From CAZFDT01 sp964518335 (GTDB lineage Bacteria; Planctomycetota; Phycisphaerae; Phycisphaerales; Phycisphaeraceae): a DNA stretch of 64,000 nt. The first letter of the stretch is position 1. Each line of letters opens with the position of its first letter. The translations under genes and the position numbers were made by a program. The notes under the pieces were generated by a model. The model was not told where the DNA came from. It made no database searches and saw only the letters and a program-made list of their open reading frames with translations. The stretch covers positions 110,969 to 174,968 of the forward strand of contig CAZFDT010000002.1 in NCBI GenBank assembly GCA_964518335.1, in the 5' to 3' direction. Of the stretch, positions 1 through 9,267 are shown in pieces.

Positions 1-2
1 CG

Positions 3-533
3 CTCAGCGGCATCTCCCTCCAGTCGATCACCCGGGACGCCAACCCCGAAACCGTGCTTTTCAACACCACCCTCCCGCAGGAGGCGTGGGGCTCGATCAT
101 CATCCACGACAGCGACAGCCTCGCCGGCTCGCTGGACACCCTCAGCAAGCGTCACGAAAAGCTCGGGCTCGTCGGCGTGGCCTACCACTTCGTCATCAAT
201 AACGGCTACGGCGAGCAGGACGGCCTCATCGAGGTCAGCTTCCGCTGGAGCAAACAGAAGGTCGGCGCCTTCCACATGGGCAGCGCCGAAGGCCGACTCG
301 ACCCGCAGTACGCCATCGGCGTCTGCCTCATCGGCGACGGCGACCGCAAGGCGTTCACCGACGCGCAGATGCGCGAGCTGGTGTGGCTGGTGACGCGATT
401 GCAGGCTCGCTTCGGCATCCCGCGGGAACGCGTGATCGTCGATGTCGCCCGCCACGACTCCTCGGGAGGCCCCGGCCGATTCTTCCCCATCGCCGCCTTC
501 CGGCAGCAGTTGCTCACCGTGGCCGACCGCTGA
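3..533 (+). CDS. N-acetylmuramoyl-L-alanine amidase-like protein (5' partial)
   Basis: The reading frame is open from the left edge, so the N-terminus is missing; a GTG at 54 is a possible but unneeded start. The order IIHDS, YHFVI, then ARHDSS followed by GPGRFFP matches the PGRP/amidase_2 fold, which cleaves the peptide from peptidoglycan sugar. In that family two His and one Cys bind zinc, the Cys sitting just before PG. Both His are present here, but the Cys position is Gly, so the zinc site looks incomplete. It may be a binding protein rather than an active amidase. No signal peptide can be judged because the start is outside the window. Confidence 0.7.
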   Translation, partial: LSGISLQSITRDANPETVLFNTTLPQEAWGSIIIHDSDSLAGSLDTLSKRHEKLGLVGVAYHFVINNGYGEQDGLIEVSFRWSKQKVGAFHMGSAEGRLDPQYAIGVCLIGDGDRKAFTDAQMRELVWLVTRLQARFGIPRERVIVDVARHDSSGGPGRFFPIAAFRQQLLTVADR

Positions 534-811
534 GTGCGGCCCCTGCCGGGGAAACCCTCATCATGACCGCGACGACTTACCGGGCCGGTTCGACGTGGAC
601 GCCATTCGCGCGCCGCTACAGTCGGACCAATTCCCAGCCGATGCGTCAATTACGGTTGTGGGAACGCGCGATTCGGGTTAGATTTGCATTATTCGTCATT
701 CGGTTATCCCGACAACCCGACGGAATCGCGCGCTGCCTCCCGGCCGCGCCTGGTGAGGTGTCCGACGTATGACATCCACCGGCACAAGGGCATAACCTGC
801 CGAGGGGGACG

Positions 812-1693
812 ATGCGCGCCGCAATTATGGCCCATTTTCACGAGATCCTGGGCTACGAGGTGATCACCACCCTCGGTTATGGTGCGCGCAGCACGATCTT
901 CGCCGTCCAGGACAAGAAGGGTCAGATCTACGCCCTCAAGCGCGTCGTCAAGCAGAGCGAAAGCGATCAACGCTACCTCGACCAGGCGATCCTCGAGCAC
1001 GAGGTCGCCAGGCGATTCGACCACCCGCTGCTGCGGCGGAGCTTCAAGTTGATCAAGCAGCGCACGTTTCTCCGCGTGACCGAGGTGCTGGTGCTGATGG
1101 AGATGGTCGATGGCCTGACGCTGGAGCAGGGCCATCCTGAGGACCTGGGCCAAGTGGTGTCGATCTGCCAGCAGACGGCGGTGGGACTGGGCGTGATGCA
1201 CGCGGCGGGCTACGTTCACGCGGACATCAAGCCCAACAACATCCTCGTGGACGACCGTGGCGGGGCCAAGATCATCGACTTCGGGCAGAGTTGTCCGGCC
1301 GGCACAGTCAAGGACCGCATCCAGGGCACGCCCGACTACATCGCCCCGGAGCAGGTGGAGCGCAAGTCGATTACGGCGGCGACGGATGTGTTCAACCTCG
1401 GGGCGACGATGTATTGGCTCATCACCCGCAAGCACGTGCCGACGAAGATTCCCAAGGGCGAGCCGGGCATGTTGCGGACGCCGCGGGTATGCCCGCCGCC
1501 GCTGGAGCTCAACCCCAAGTGTCCGCCGGCGCTGTCGAGCCTGGTGATGCAGTGCGTGCAGAACGACCCGGAGGATCGGCCGCAGTCGATGACGGCGGTC
1601 CACGATCGGCTGGCGCTGGCCGCGGCGCAGATCAACAACCGCACTCACGGCGCCCGTCGCCCCAACGCCGAGCAGCGCAGCGCCGCCATCTGA
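812..1693 (+). CDS. Serine/threonine protein kinase, single domain
   Basis: A 293-residue Hanks-type kinase. Visible in order: glycine-rich loop GYGARS (about 25), ATP lysine in YALKRVV, catalytic loop HADIKPNNIL, DFG in IIDFGQ, and the APE box IAPEQ. The usual HRD is HAD, so it is a non-RD kinase and probably not controlled by activation-loop phosphorylation in the usual way (inference). There are no transmembrane, PASTA or sensor domains; the protein is the bare kinase plus a short basic tail, so it should be cytosolic. A second ATG lies five codons in (MAHFHEI) and is an equally possible start. The next gene begins 74 nt downstream with its own promoter-like sequence. Confidence 0.9.
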   Translation: MRAAIMAHFHEILGYEVITTLGYGARSTIFAVQDKKGQIYALKRVVKQSESDQRYLDQAILEHEVARRFDHPLLRRSFKLIKQRTFLRVTEVLVLMEMVDGLTLEQGHPEDLGQVVSICQQTAVGLGVMHAAGYVHADIKPNNILVDDRGGAKIIDFGQSCPAGTVKDRIQGTPDYIAPEQVERKSITAATDVFNLGATMYWLITRKHVPTKIPKGEPGMLRTPRVCPPPLELNPKCPPALSSLVMQCVQNDPEDRPQSMTAVHDRLALAAAQINNRTHGARRPNAEQRSAAI

Positions 1694-1767
1694 GCGGCCC
1701 TGGCAACGTCCGAAAATCGCGCCAACCCTCTCGATCCTGCCGCAGGCGGCGGTTATCATCTGGTGCT

Positions 1768-4068
1768 ATGCGCAACCTCCTGCCTGTTCCGACGGCCCTG
1801 CTGATCGCCTTCGCCAATCTCGTCGTGGTCTCGCCCGCCAAGGCCATCACCGACGAGGAGGTCGCCGCCGCGATTGACAAGATCAAGGCGTTTCTCTATC
1901 GCCAGCAACAGGACATTTACAAGGACAACCGCGGCGCCCTGACGCTCACGCCCGGCGGCGGCGCACAGCCCACGGGCATGGCCGGCTGGTTCCGCGAGCA
2001 CCACACGGATCCCGCCGAACTCGCCGAGAAGAACAAGAACGCCGGCGGTCCGTCGGCCATCGCCACGCTGGCGCTGCTCGTCAGCGGCGAAAGCATGCAG
2101 AAGCCCCAGGTCGAGAAGGCGCTGCGCTACCTCCGCGAGATGGAGATGAACGGCGTGTACGCCCTGTCGTTGCGCATGCACGTGTGGTCGTACCTACCCG
2201 ACAGCTTCCTGCCCATGCTGGAAAAGGATGCGTCGGCGATGCTCAGCGCCGTCAACCCCAACCGCAGCACGTGGCACTACACCATCTACCCGGTGCCCAG
2301 CAGCTACGACCACAGCACCACGCAGTACGGCATCCTGGGGATGTGGCAGGCGGCCCAGCGCGGCGCGCGACTGCCTCCCAGCCTGTGGCGTAACGCCGAG
2401 AAGCACTTCCTCGAGTTCCAGGGCGCCGACGGCGGCTGGGCCTACACCGGCAAGGAGAACACCCGGCCGACGATGACCTGCGCCGGCCTGACCTGCCTGT
2501 ACGTCGTGTTGCAGGAGGTCCACCGCGACAAGGACACCCCGCCCAAGGAAGTCATGGACGCCATCAACAAGGGTCTGGCGAACATGGACAAGGTGTACAG
2601 CCCCAGCCACGGCGCCCACGGCGGCGCGGGTTACTACATGTACGGCGTCGAGCGCGTCGGCATCGCCTCCGGCATCAAGTTCTTCCGCAACGCCAAGGGC
2701 GATCACGACTGGTTCGAGCAGATCGCCGAGAGCATCGCCAAGTCCGCCGGCAACTCGCCCAGCGTCGTCAACAACTCGTTCCACCTCATGTTCCTGGCCC
2801 GAGGCCGCGTCCCCGTGTGGATCACCAAGCTGCAGTTGCCCGGCGTCAACTGGAACAACCGCCCCAACGACCTGCACTTCCTCACCCGCTTCCTCTCCGA
2901 CGCTCGCGAGCAGGAGCTCAACTGGCAGTCCATCCCCATCGACATCGATCCCGAGCACTGGATCAACGCCCCAATGGCCTACCTCGCCAGCGATCAGGAG
3001 GTCGCCTTCACCGACGAGCAGAAGAAGCAGATCAGGAAATTCATCGACCTCGGGGGCACGCTGCTGTGCAACCCCGACCGCAGCTCGCCCGGCGGCGCGT
3101 CGGCGTTCGGCAAGTCCGTCCAGGCCCTGGCCGCCGAGCTATACCCCCAGTACAAGATGGCGCCCCTGCCCGCCGACCACCCGCTCTACACCGGGCTCTA
3201 CACCGTCCGCTCCTTCAAGTTCCGCGGCGTTCACAACGGGGCACGCGACCTGATCCTCCTGTCCGACACCGACATCGGCAAGCCCTTCCAGCAGGACACA
3301 CGCTACGAGCAGAACGACATCTGGAAGCTGGCGATGAATCTCTTCTCGCTGGCCAGCGACCGCGGTGTGCTGACCAACCGGCTGGTCAAGGTGATTGACG
3401 ATCACCCCGGCAAGGCGGGCGAGACGCTGAAAGTCGCGCGGGCGCAGTATGACGGCAACTGGAACCCCGAGCCGGGCGCCTGGTGGCCCATCGCTGCGCG
3501 CGCGGCGACGACGGCCCAGGTGGACATCGAGCCCATCGACGTCAAGCTCGAAGACATCGCCACGACCGACGCCAAGCTCGTTCACCTTACCGGCATCGAA
3601 CCGTACACCCTCACCGACGACCAGAAGGCCGCCATTGCCGCTTACGTGGCGCGCGGCGGCACGCTGCTGGTCGAGAACGTCGGCGGGCGCGGCACGTTCA
3701 GCATCGAGATGGACAAGCAGCTCCGCGACGTGTTCAAGAGCCCGTCCATCCCGCTGCAGAACACCGAGGCGCTGATCACCGGCGCCAACCTGGCCGGCGG
3801 AGTCAACTGCAGCGCCGTCGGCTACCGCCGCCATGCCCTGCTCAACATGGTCCGCAACGTGCCCCGCATCACCGCGTTTCGCGTCAACGACCGTCCGGCC
3901 GTCCTCATCTCCCACGAGGACCTGTCCCTGGGCTCGCTCCGCGCACGCCAGTTCGGCATCAGCGGCTATCAGCCCGAGTCGGCGCGCGGCCTGTTGACCA
4001 ATATCGCCCTCACCGCCCGAAAGCAGACGCTCGGCGACGGCAAGCTCACCCTCGCCGAAACAGAGTGA
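1768..4068 (+). CDS. Exported DUF4159 protein with prenyltransferase-like helical repeats
   Basis: 766 residues. The N-terminus (MRNLLPVPTALLIAFANL, then PAKA) is a signal peptide, so the protein is exported. Residues about 30-330 carry repeated GGW/CAG-type turns (DGGWAY, MTCAGL, GGAGYY) typical of the alpha/alpha toroid of squalene cyclase/prenyltransferase-like proteins. From about 370 a DUF4159 domain follows (GGTLLCNPD, DHPLY), and a second similar fold near 620 (GGTLLVENVGG). The function of this common planctomycete architecture is unknown. A TATCAT hexamer ends 8 nt before the ATG, so the mRNA may be leaderless. The frame is open much further upstream, but that part is the antisense-like shadow of the kinase gene. 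It converges on a DUF58 gene, the usual partner. Confidence 0.8.
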   Translation: MRNLLPVPTALLIAFANLVVVSPAKAITDEEVAAAIDKIKAFLYRQQQDIYKDNRGALTLTPGGGAQPTGMAGWFREHHTDPAELAEKNKNAGGPSAIATLALLVSGESMQKPQVEKALRYLREMEMNGVYALSLRMHVWSYLPDSFLPMLEKDASAMLSAVNPNRSTWHYTIYPVPSSYDHSTTQYGILGMWQAAQRGARLPPSLWRNAEKHFLEFQGADGGWAYTGKENTRPTMTCAGLTCLYVVLQEVHRDKDTPPKEVMDAINKGLANMDKVYSPSHGAHGGAGYYMYGVERVGIASGIKFFRNAKGDHDWFEQIAESIAKSAGNSPSVVNNSFHLMFLARGRVPVWITKLQLPGVNWNNRPNDLHFLTRFLSDAREQELNWQSIPIDIDPEHWINAPMAYLASDQEVAFTDEQKKQIRKFIDLGGTLLCNPDRSSPGGASAFGKSVQALAAELYPQYKMAPLPADHPLYTGLYTVRSFKFRGVHNGARDLILLSDTDIGKPFQQDTRYEQNDIWKLAMNLFSLASDRGVLTNRLVKVIDDHPGKAGETLKVARAQYDGNWNPEPGAWWPIAARAATTAQVDIEPIDVKLEDIATTDAKLVHLTGIEPYTLTDDQKAAIAAYVARGGTLLVENVGGRGTFSIEMDKQLRDVFKSPSIPLQNTEALITGANLAGGVNCSAVGYRRHALLNMVRNVPRITAFRVNDRPAVLISHEDLSLGSLRARQFGISGYQPESARGLLTNIALTARKQTLGDGKLTLAETE

Positions 4069-4079
4069 TCCCGCCGCGC

Positions 4080-4991
4080 TCACCACGCCTTGCGCGCTCG
4101 TTGCGACAGCCACTGCCGCAGCGTCACCGTCGCTGACGCATCGGTGCGCACCAGCACGTGGTCGGCGCCTAGGCCAGCGCAGCCCCGCCGGATGGCCTCG
4201 ATGTGCCGGCCCATCAGCTCGCGGTAGCGTCCGCCGACCTCGCGCAGCGCGCTGCTGACCGTGTGGCGCGTCTCCAGATCGACCAGTTTGAGCCGGTGGT
4301 CGCCTGCCGCCGCCACATCGAGTTCCTCGGGCGTGAGCACCTGCAGCACGGCCGTGTCGAACCCGTCGTGACGGAAGCGCGTCAGGCCATCCAGCAGCGG
4401 CCCCGGCGGATCGAGCAGGTCCGACAGCAGCACGATCAGACCGCGGCGCTTTTCCAAGGCGTGGGCATGGCGCAGCGCCGCGGCCAGATCCATGGGTCCG
4501 ACACCCGGCCGCACCGACTCCAACGCTGCAGTGACCCGTTGCAGGTGCGCCCACGCCCCGCCCGCCGGCACGTGCAACGTCACCCGGTCGGTCAGCACCG
4601 ACAGCGCCGCGCGGTCGCCCTGGCGGATCGCCACCATCGCCAGCGCCGCCGCCAGCGTCCGGGCGTAGGCCAGCTTGGTCGGGCCATCGGCTCGCTGCCC
4701 CAGCCCCGCAAAGTGCATCGACGCCGTGCTGTCCAGCAGCAGCGTCACATGCAGGTCGGTTCGCCGCCGAAACCGCTTGACGTACAGCCGGTCGGTGCGG
4801 CCCCATACCTTCCAGTCGATCTCCCGCCGGTCGCCGGCCACGAACGGGCGGTAGTCGTGAAACTCGTGCCCCGCTCCGCGCCAGGGCGACGCGTGCCCCC
4901 CGGCGTACAGCCCCTCGACCACCCGCCGCGCTTCGAGCATCAGCCCGTGCAGGCTCCGACCGATCTGCGGCAACGTCGGCGTCGGCGGCAT
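4080..4991 (-). CDS. DUF58 domain-containing protein (von Willebrand-like)
   Basis: 303 residues from the ATG of MPPTPTLPQ; a longer frame adds 15 residues upstream. The DUF58 signature is clear: EFHDYRPFVAGDRREIDWKV near the N-terminus, then a VWA-type metal-binding run LLLDSTASM. DUF58 proteins are usually encoded with MoxR ATPases and DUF4159 proteins in planctomycetes and are thought to help assemble envelope or extracellular complexes; the biochemical role is not known. It is encoded tail to tail with the DUF4159 gene, with 11 nt between the stops. No membrane segment is seen. No Shine-Dalgarno is evident before the chosen start. A GCTGCAGTG motif sits inside the gene on the opposite strand. 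Confidence 0.85.
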   Translation of the reverse strand: MPPTPTLPQIGRSLHGLMLEARRVVEGLYAGGHASPWRGAGHEFHDYRPFVAGDRREIDWKVWGRTDRLYVKRFRRRTDLHVTLLLDSTASMHFAGLGQRADGPTKLAYARTLAAALAMVAIRQGDRAALSVLTDRVTLHVPAGGAWAHLQRVTAALESVRPGVGPMDLAAALRHAHALEKRRGLIVLLSDLLDPPGPLLDGLTRFRHDGFDTAVLQVLTPEELDVAAAGDHRLKLVDLETRHTVSSALREVGGRYRELMGRHIEAIRRGCAGLGADHVLVRTDASATVTLRQWLSQRARKAW

Positions 4992-5108
4992 CGGGGCATT
5001 GTAAAGGGACACTTGACGCCCGTGCGATTGGTACAATGCCGCCGGTGGGCGACGCTACTGGCGTCGTCCGTTCGAGAGTCACAGCATCCTTTCAGGAAAG
5101 GTCGGGCC

Positions 5109-6743
5109 ATGAATCGCATCGTTTGTCTGTGCGCAATGATGGTGGTCATGATGGCTGCAGTGGTCCGTGCCGATGCCGGATTGGACGCGCTGGTGGCGAA
5201 AGTTCCCGCCGACGCCAATGCACTGATGATGGTCGATGTGGCGGCGATGCTGAACACGGACTTGGCCGACAAGATGGGCTGGTCAGTGCTGTTCGAGATG
5301 CAGGCGCAGTCGGGCGAGATGCTGTTGCCGCCGACGGCGAAGCTGTGGGTGCGTGCCTCGCACTGCGACGTGGGCGCGGACCGCGCATCGTGGGACCTGA
5401 CGCTGCTGCAGCTCAAGGCGGCGCCGAAGATGGACAAGCTCGCCGCGCACGAAGGCGGTCGGATGGACACGATCGGCAGCGCTACGGCGGTGTGGTCGCC
5501 GCGCGATTTCTATGCCCTGGATCTGGGCGGCGGCATCGCCGCGGCCTACGCGCCCGCCAGCCGCCAGCAGGTCACGCGCTGGTACAACGATGCGGCCAAG
5601 CGCAAGACTTCGGCGCTGTCGCCCTTCCTGGCCGAGGTGGTCAAGGCCGCCGATCTGAAGGCCACGCAACTGGTGATGGCGCTGGACCTGGAGGGCGTGG
5701 TGTCGCCGCGCGAGGCCAAGCCCGACCTGGCCGCGATCGAGGTCATCAAGGGCAAGGTCGCCGATCTGGATCAATTGGCCGAAGCGGTGGCGAGCATTCG
5801 TGGCGTCACGCTGGCCGTGAGCGTCGGCGAAAGAGCCACGGGCACGCTGACCGTGACGATGGGCAAGGACGTGGCGTTCATGCAGCCGTATGCCCGCGAT
5901 CTGATCGTCCACGCCCTGCGCAAGCGAGGCATGCTGGTGATCGAGGTGCAGAACTGGGAAGCCAAGGCCGAGGGCAACACGATCACGATGAGCGGCCCGC
6001 TTTTCGCCAGTGGCCTGCGCCGCATCGGCAGCTTCTTTGATGCGCCCACGCCGCACGTTGCGGTGGCGGAGGACACGTCCAAGCCCGAGGAAGGGACGAC
6101 CCCCGCGCCCGCCGCCCCCGCGGCCCAAGCCAAACCGGTGGACCCCGTCGCCGCCTCGCAGGCGTACTTCAAGGCCGTGTCCGCCTATCTCGACGACGTG
6201 TACAAGGCCGAGGCCGCCGATTCTTCGCAGCTCGGCGACGCAGCCCTGTGGATGCAGAAGTACGCCAAGAAAATCGAGCAGCTCCCCATCGCCGACGTCG
6301 ATGAGCAACTCCTGGACTGGAGCGCTTTCGTCTCCGCTCAACTGACGCAGTGCTCCACCCGTCTCAAGGATGTGCGCCTGCGCTCGGCCAAGCGCATGGC
6401 CGAACACTCCAACTTCTACGACATGGAGGACACCGGCGGCAGCCCGACCACACTTGTGGGCGTGCGCACCGGCGGCCGCGACTACAACCGCGCTCACTCC
6501 AGCGGCTACCACTACGACAGCAACAACTACAACTACTCGACCTACAGCGGCTACGACGTGTACGAGGTGCAGACCGACGTCGATCGCTACCGCCGCAAGT
6601 ACCAGGAAGCCGAGCGCAAGCAAGCGGGCATCGAGGAAAAAGCCAGCGGCGCCCAGGACGCTTTGGTCATCATCGGCGAACTCAAGGCTGAAACCGCCCG
6701 CACCCGGCGCGACATGACCAAGAAGTACGGCGTCGAGTTCTGA
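5109..6743 (+). CDS. Exported protein of unknown function with C-terminal coiled coil
   Basis: 544 residues; not recognised. It starts with a clean signal peptide (MNRIVCLCAMMVVMMAAVVRA, cleaved near ADA) and an AGGAAAGG ribosome site just before the ATG. The middle part is alpha/beta with no known motif. About residue 325-345 is a Pro/Ala-rich linker, followed by helices, a Ser/Tyr/Asn-rich patch around 460-480 (SSGYHYDSNNYNYS) and a charged heptad-like stretch to the end, probably a coiled coil. The layout suggests a periplasmic or surface structural protein. A longer in-frame opening upstream is antisense to the DUF58 gene and is not supported. The next exported protein gene begins 40 nt downstream and may be cotranscribed. 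Confidence 0.6.
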   Translation: MNRIVCLCAMMVVMMAAVVRADAGLDALVAKVPADANALMMVDVAAMLNTDLADKMGWSVLFEMQAQSGEMLLPPTAKLWVRASHCDVGADRASWDLTLLQLKAAPKMDKLAAHEGGRMDTIGSATAVWSPRDFYALDLGGGIAAAYAPASRQQVTRWYNDAAKRKTSALSPFLAEVVKAADLKATQLVMALDLEGVVSPREAKPDLAAIEVIKGKVADLDQLAEAVASIRGVTLAVSVGERATGTLTVTMGKDVAFMQPYARDLIVHALRKRGMLVIEVQNWEAKAEGNTITMSGPLFASGLRRIGSFFDAPTPHVAVAEDTSKPEEGTTPAPAAPAAQAKPVDPVAASQAYFKAVSAYLDDVYKAEAADSSQLGDAALWMQKYAKKIEQLPIADVDEQLLDWSAFVSAQLTQCSTRLKDVRLRSAKRMAEHSNFYDMEDTGGSPTTLVGVRTGGRDYNRAHSSGYHYDSNNYNYSTYSGYDVYEVQTDVDRYRRKYQEAERKQAGIEEKASGAQDALVIIGELKAETARTRRDMTKKYGVEF

Positions 6744-6783
6744 CGCGCTGGGCGACGCCTGGGACGGGGCTGGAGACGCGTCG

Positions 6784-7773
6784 ATGCACGGACGTGGCGT
6801 CATCGTGGCCGCAACGTGCGTTGCAGTGATCGTGACGGCGGGCCGCGCCGACGACGGGGCCCCGTGGCTGGACTTGGCGAAACTGCGCCCGGTCAGCGCC
6901 ACGCATCGCGGCGGCGCGGCGGGAGTGCTCATCGGCCCGGCGCCCGGCGGGGGTGTGCTCATCCCCGACAACGCCGTCGGCGTCGTCCGCGCCTGCGCGA
7001 TCCTCGAACGACGCGACGCCGGCACCGGCAGCGGCCACGGCGTCTTCGTCAGCCGCGGCGCCGCCGCACTCATCGAACGCGCCTGGATCGACAGCCCCGG
7101 ACTCGATACCAACGTCCGCGGCCAGCGCCACGGCGTCTATCTCACCGTCGGGTCCACCGCAACCATCCGCAACTGCGTCTTCTCCCGCACCAACGCCGGC
7201 TTCGGCGCCAAGGTCCGCGGCGTCAAGGTCGCCACCATCGAGGACACCGCCTTCGTCAGCGGTTGCACCGCCATCGGCGGCGCCGACGTCGAGCAGTCGC
7301 AGAACATCACCCTCCGCCGGGTCCTGGTCATCGGCTCGCAGCTCTTTCACCTCAAGGCAGGCGACGATGGCGCCGCGCCCAACGGCATCACGCTCGGCAA
7401 CGCCCGCCGCGTCGTGCTCGACGACGTCTGGATCGTCCAGCCCGCGGCACCCCGCGCCGGCTACGCCCTCGAAATCGCCCGCGATGTCGAGGCTGTCACC
7501 GGAACCGTCCACCTCGTCGGCTGGACCGCCAACCGCGCCGACGGCCCGGTCAAGCGGCGCGGCCACGACATCGAGGTTGTCACCCACGCCCTGCCGCAGC
7601 GCGACGGCCAGCCCATCGACCTCCTCGCCGAGCTGGGCGGAATCGACGGCGTCGTTCGCATCGGGCCCGTCGAAGCCCTGACCCGCATCCGCCAGTGGGT
7701 GCAGGACGCCGACGCCGCCGCGCCCGATCCCACCGTGCCGCAAGCCCCGGCGGGGGACTCAAACAAAATGTGA
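6784..7773 (+). CDS. Exported right-handed beta-helix protein
   Basis: 329 residues. Signal peptide MHGRGVIVAATCVAVIVTAGRA, then a series of short repeating turns (GVFVSRG, GVYLTVG, ATIRNCVFS, ATIEDTAFVSG, ITLRRVLVIGS, VVLDDVWIV) that read as a parallel beta-helix of the pectate-lyase type (Pfam beta_helix). Such folds occur in polysaccharide lyases and in non-enzymatic surface proteins; no catalytic residues can be assigned. The C-terminal 60 residues lack the repeat. It follows the exported gene upstream in the same direction and ends about 10 nt before the recA promoter region. Identity as a secreted beta-helix is fairly sure; substrate is unknown. Confidence 0.65.
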   Translation: MHGRGVIVAATCVAVIVTAGRADDGAPWLDLAKLRPVSATHRGGAAGVLIGPAPGGGVLIPDNAVGVVRACAILERRDAGTGSGHGVFVSRGAAALIERAWIDSPGLDTNVRGQRHGVYLTVGSTATIRNCVFSRTNAGFGAKVRGVKVATIEDTAFVSGCTAIGGADVEQSQNITLRRVLVIGSQLFHLKAGDDGAAPNGITLGNARRVVLDDVWIVQPAAPRAGYALEIARDVEAVTGTVHLVGWTANRADGPVKRRGHDIEVVTHALPQRDGQPIDLLAELGGIDGVVRIGPVEALTRIRQWVQDADAAAPDPTVPQAPAGDSNKM

Positions 7774-7782
7774 ACCGACCCC

Positions 7783-7810
7783 TTGACGGATGCCGAACAG
7801 TTGGTATCCT
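7783..7810 (+). promoter_or_regulatory. Probable sigma-70 promoter of recA
   Basis: TTGACG at 7783-7788 and TATCCT at 7805-7810 are separated by 16 nt, a good housekeeping promoter, and point toward recA. The transcript would carry a leader of about 130 nt before the preferred ATG. A CGAAC half-site lies in the spacer, but a full LexA box could not be confirmed. Confidence 0.55.
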
Positions 7811-7947
7811 GACAATCACCAAACCAGGCCCGCGGGCCGCAAGGGGTATAAACCATGGTACGATCCGCATCGTCGTCTTCCGCTTCCGTCCTCGAACCCA
7901 AAGGCAACGGCTCGGCGTCCGACCGAGCCACCCACCGGGAGAAAACC

Positions 7948-9072
7948 ATGGCCAAATCCACCGCCGCCGAGCCCACCTCGCCCCTTAACGACCTGTCCGC
8001 GGGCGCCCGCAAGACCGCCCTCGACTCCACCCTCAAGCAGATCGAGCGCAACTTCGGCAAGGGCTCGATCATGCGCCTCGACGACAACCCCGACAATGTG
8101 ATCCCCGGCATCGCCACCGGGTCGATCTCCCTCGACCTGGCTTTGGGCGGCCGCGGCATCCCCCGCGGACGCATCGTCGAAATCTTCGGCCCCGAGTCGT
8201 CGGGCAAAACCACCCTCGCCCTCCACGTCATCGCCAACGCCCAGAAAGGCGCCCCCGGAAATGGTGGCGCCACGTCCGGGGGCGGGGTTGCGGCCTTCAT
8301 CGACGCCGAGCACGCGCTGGACCCCTCCTGGGCACGCAAGCTGGGCGTCAACCTCGAGGAACTCCTCGTCAGCCAGCCCGACACCGGCGAGCAGGCCCTG
8401 GAAATCTGCGAGCTACTGGTCAAGAGCAACGCCGTGGACGTGATCGTCGTGGACTCCGTCGCCGCCCTGATCCCCCGCGCCGAGATCGAGGGCGAGATGG
8501 GCGACAGCCACGTCGGACTTCAGGCCCGCCTCATGAGCCAGGCCATGCGAAAGCTCACCGGCGCCATCAACCGCTCCAAGTGCTGCGTCATCTTCATCAA
8601 CCAGATCCGCGAGAAGATCGGCGTGATGTTCGGCAACCCCGAGACCACGCCCGGCGGCCGCGCCCTGAAGTTCTACGCCTCCGTCCGCATCGACATCCGC
8701 CGCACCGGCTCGATCAAGGAGGGCGAGGCCACCGTCGGCAACCGCGTCCGCGCCCGCGTCGTCAAGAACAAAATCGCCCCGCCGTTCCGCCAGGCCGAGT
8801 TCGACATCATGTTCAACCAGGGCATCAGTGCCAGCGGTGACCTGCTGGACCTGGCCATCGAGGCCGGCGTCGTCGATAAGAGCGGCGCGTGGTTCAGCTT
8901 CGGCGACGTGCGCCTGGGCCAGGGCCGCGAGAACGCCAAGAAGTTCATCGAGGACAACACCGACCTCTTCGAGGAAATCCGAAAGGAAGTCCTCGTTCAC
9001 AAGGGCGTCGGCGCCAGCGCCTCCGGGGGGGCCGGCGACGACGACACCGTCGCCGCCGAGGCCGACGAGTAG
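7948..9072 (+). CDS. recA: Recombinase RecA
   Basis: 374 residues, close to the usual 350. RecA binds single-stranded DNA, drives strand exchange and triggers the SOS response. Walker A GPESSGKTT, Walker B-type IVVDSVAAL, and the DNA-binding loops (FINQIREKIGVMFGNPETTPGG) are intact. The ATG of MAKSTAAEP is preferred because a GGGAGAAAA ribosome site precedes it; an upstream ATG adds 31 low-complexity residues. Odd feature: between the helix after Walker A (HVIANAQ) and the AAFIDAEHALD strand there is a Gly-rich insertion of about ten residues not present in E. coli RecA. The acidic C-terminus is present (DDDTVAAEADE). The integrated element begins 150 nt downstream. Confidence 0.98.
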   Translation: MAKSTAAEPTSPLNDLSAGARKTALDSTLKQIERNFGKGSIMRLDDNPDNVIPGIATGSISLDLALGGRGIPRGRIVEIFGPESSGKTTLALHVIANAQKGAPGNGGATSGGGVAAFIDAEHALDPSWARKLGVNLEELLVSQPDTGEQALEICELLVKSNAVDVIVVDSVAALIPRAEIEGEMGDSHVGLQARLMSQAMRKLTGAINRSKCCVIFINQIREKIGVMFGNPETTPGGRALKFYASVRIDIRRTGSIKEGEATVGNRVRARVVKNKIAPPFRQAEFDIMFNQGISASGDLLDLAIEAGVVDKSGAWFSFGDVRLGQGRENAKKFIEDNTDLFEEIRKEVLVHKGVGASASGGAGDDDTVAAEADE

Positions 9073-9221
9073 TGTCCGAGGCTGCGAGACTGTTTTTTGC
9101 AGCTCTTGGGCCACTTCAAGACCGCGGAAGGTGGGCTGCTGTCCGCAAGACCGTGAACGGCCACGCCGCACGCCGCTCTTTGACGCGACGCCGTTTGGCC
9201 CAAACCTGCCCAGTGTGAAAC

Positions 9222-9267
9222 AGGCCGCGGTGGGATTCGAACCCACGAATCGCGGATTTGCAATCCG
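9222..9267 (-). repeat. attL core: displaced 3' end of tRNA-Cys
   Basis: Matches the 3' 46 nt of the intact tRNA-Cys with a single difference (C against T at tRNA position 43, minus strand). It ends exactly after the anticodon stem-loop, in the inverted repeat CGGAT-N5-ATCCG, which is the likely crossover region. Beyond it the sequence no longer resembles a tRNA. Confidence 0.9.

Noticed and set aside
1291..1767. Long N-terminal extension of the DUF4159 gene overlapping the kinase
   Set aside because: The signal peptide and -10 hexamer place the start at 1768; the extension is an out-of-frame reading of the kinase gene with Arg/Gln-rich nonsense composition.
3139..5082. 647-codon minus-strand frame across DUF4159 and DUF58 region
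   Set aside because: High-GC shadow of two genes with convincing domains; composition is Ala/Arg/Gly repeats without pattern.
7788..7812. LexA/SOS box in the recA promoter
   Set aside because: CGAAC is present but the second half-site does not fit the Gram-positive consensus and the LexA site of this group is unknown to me.
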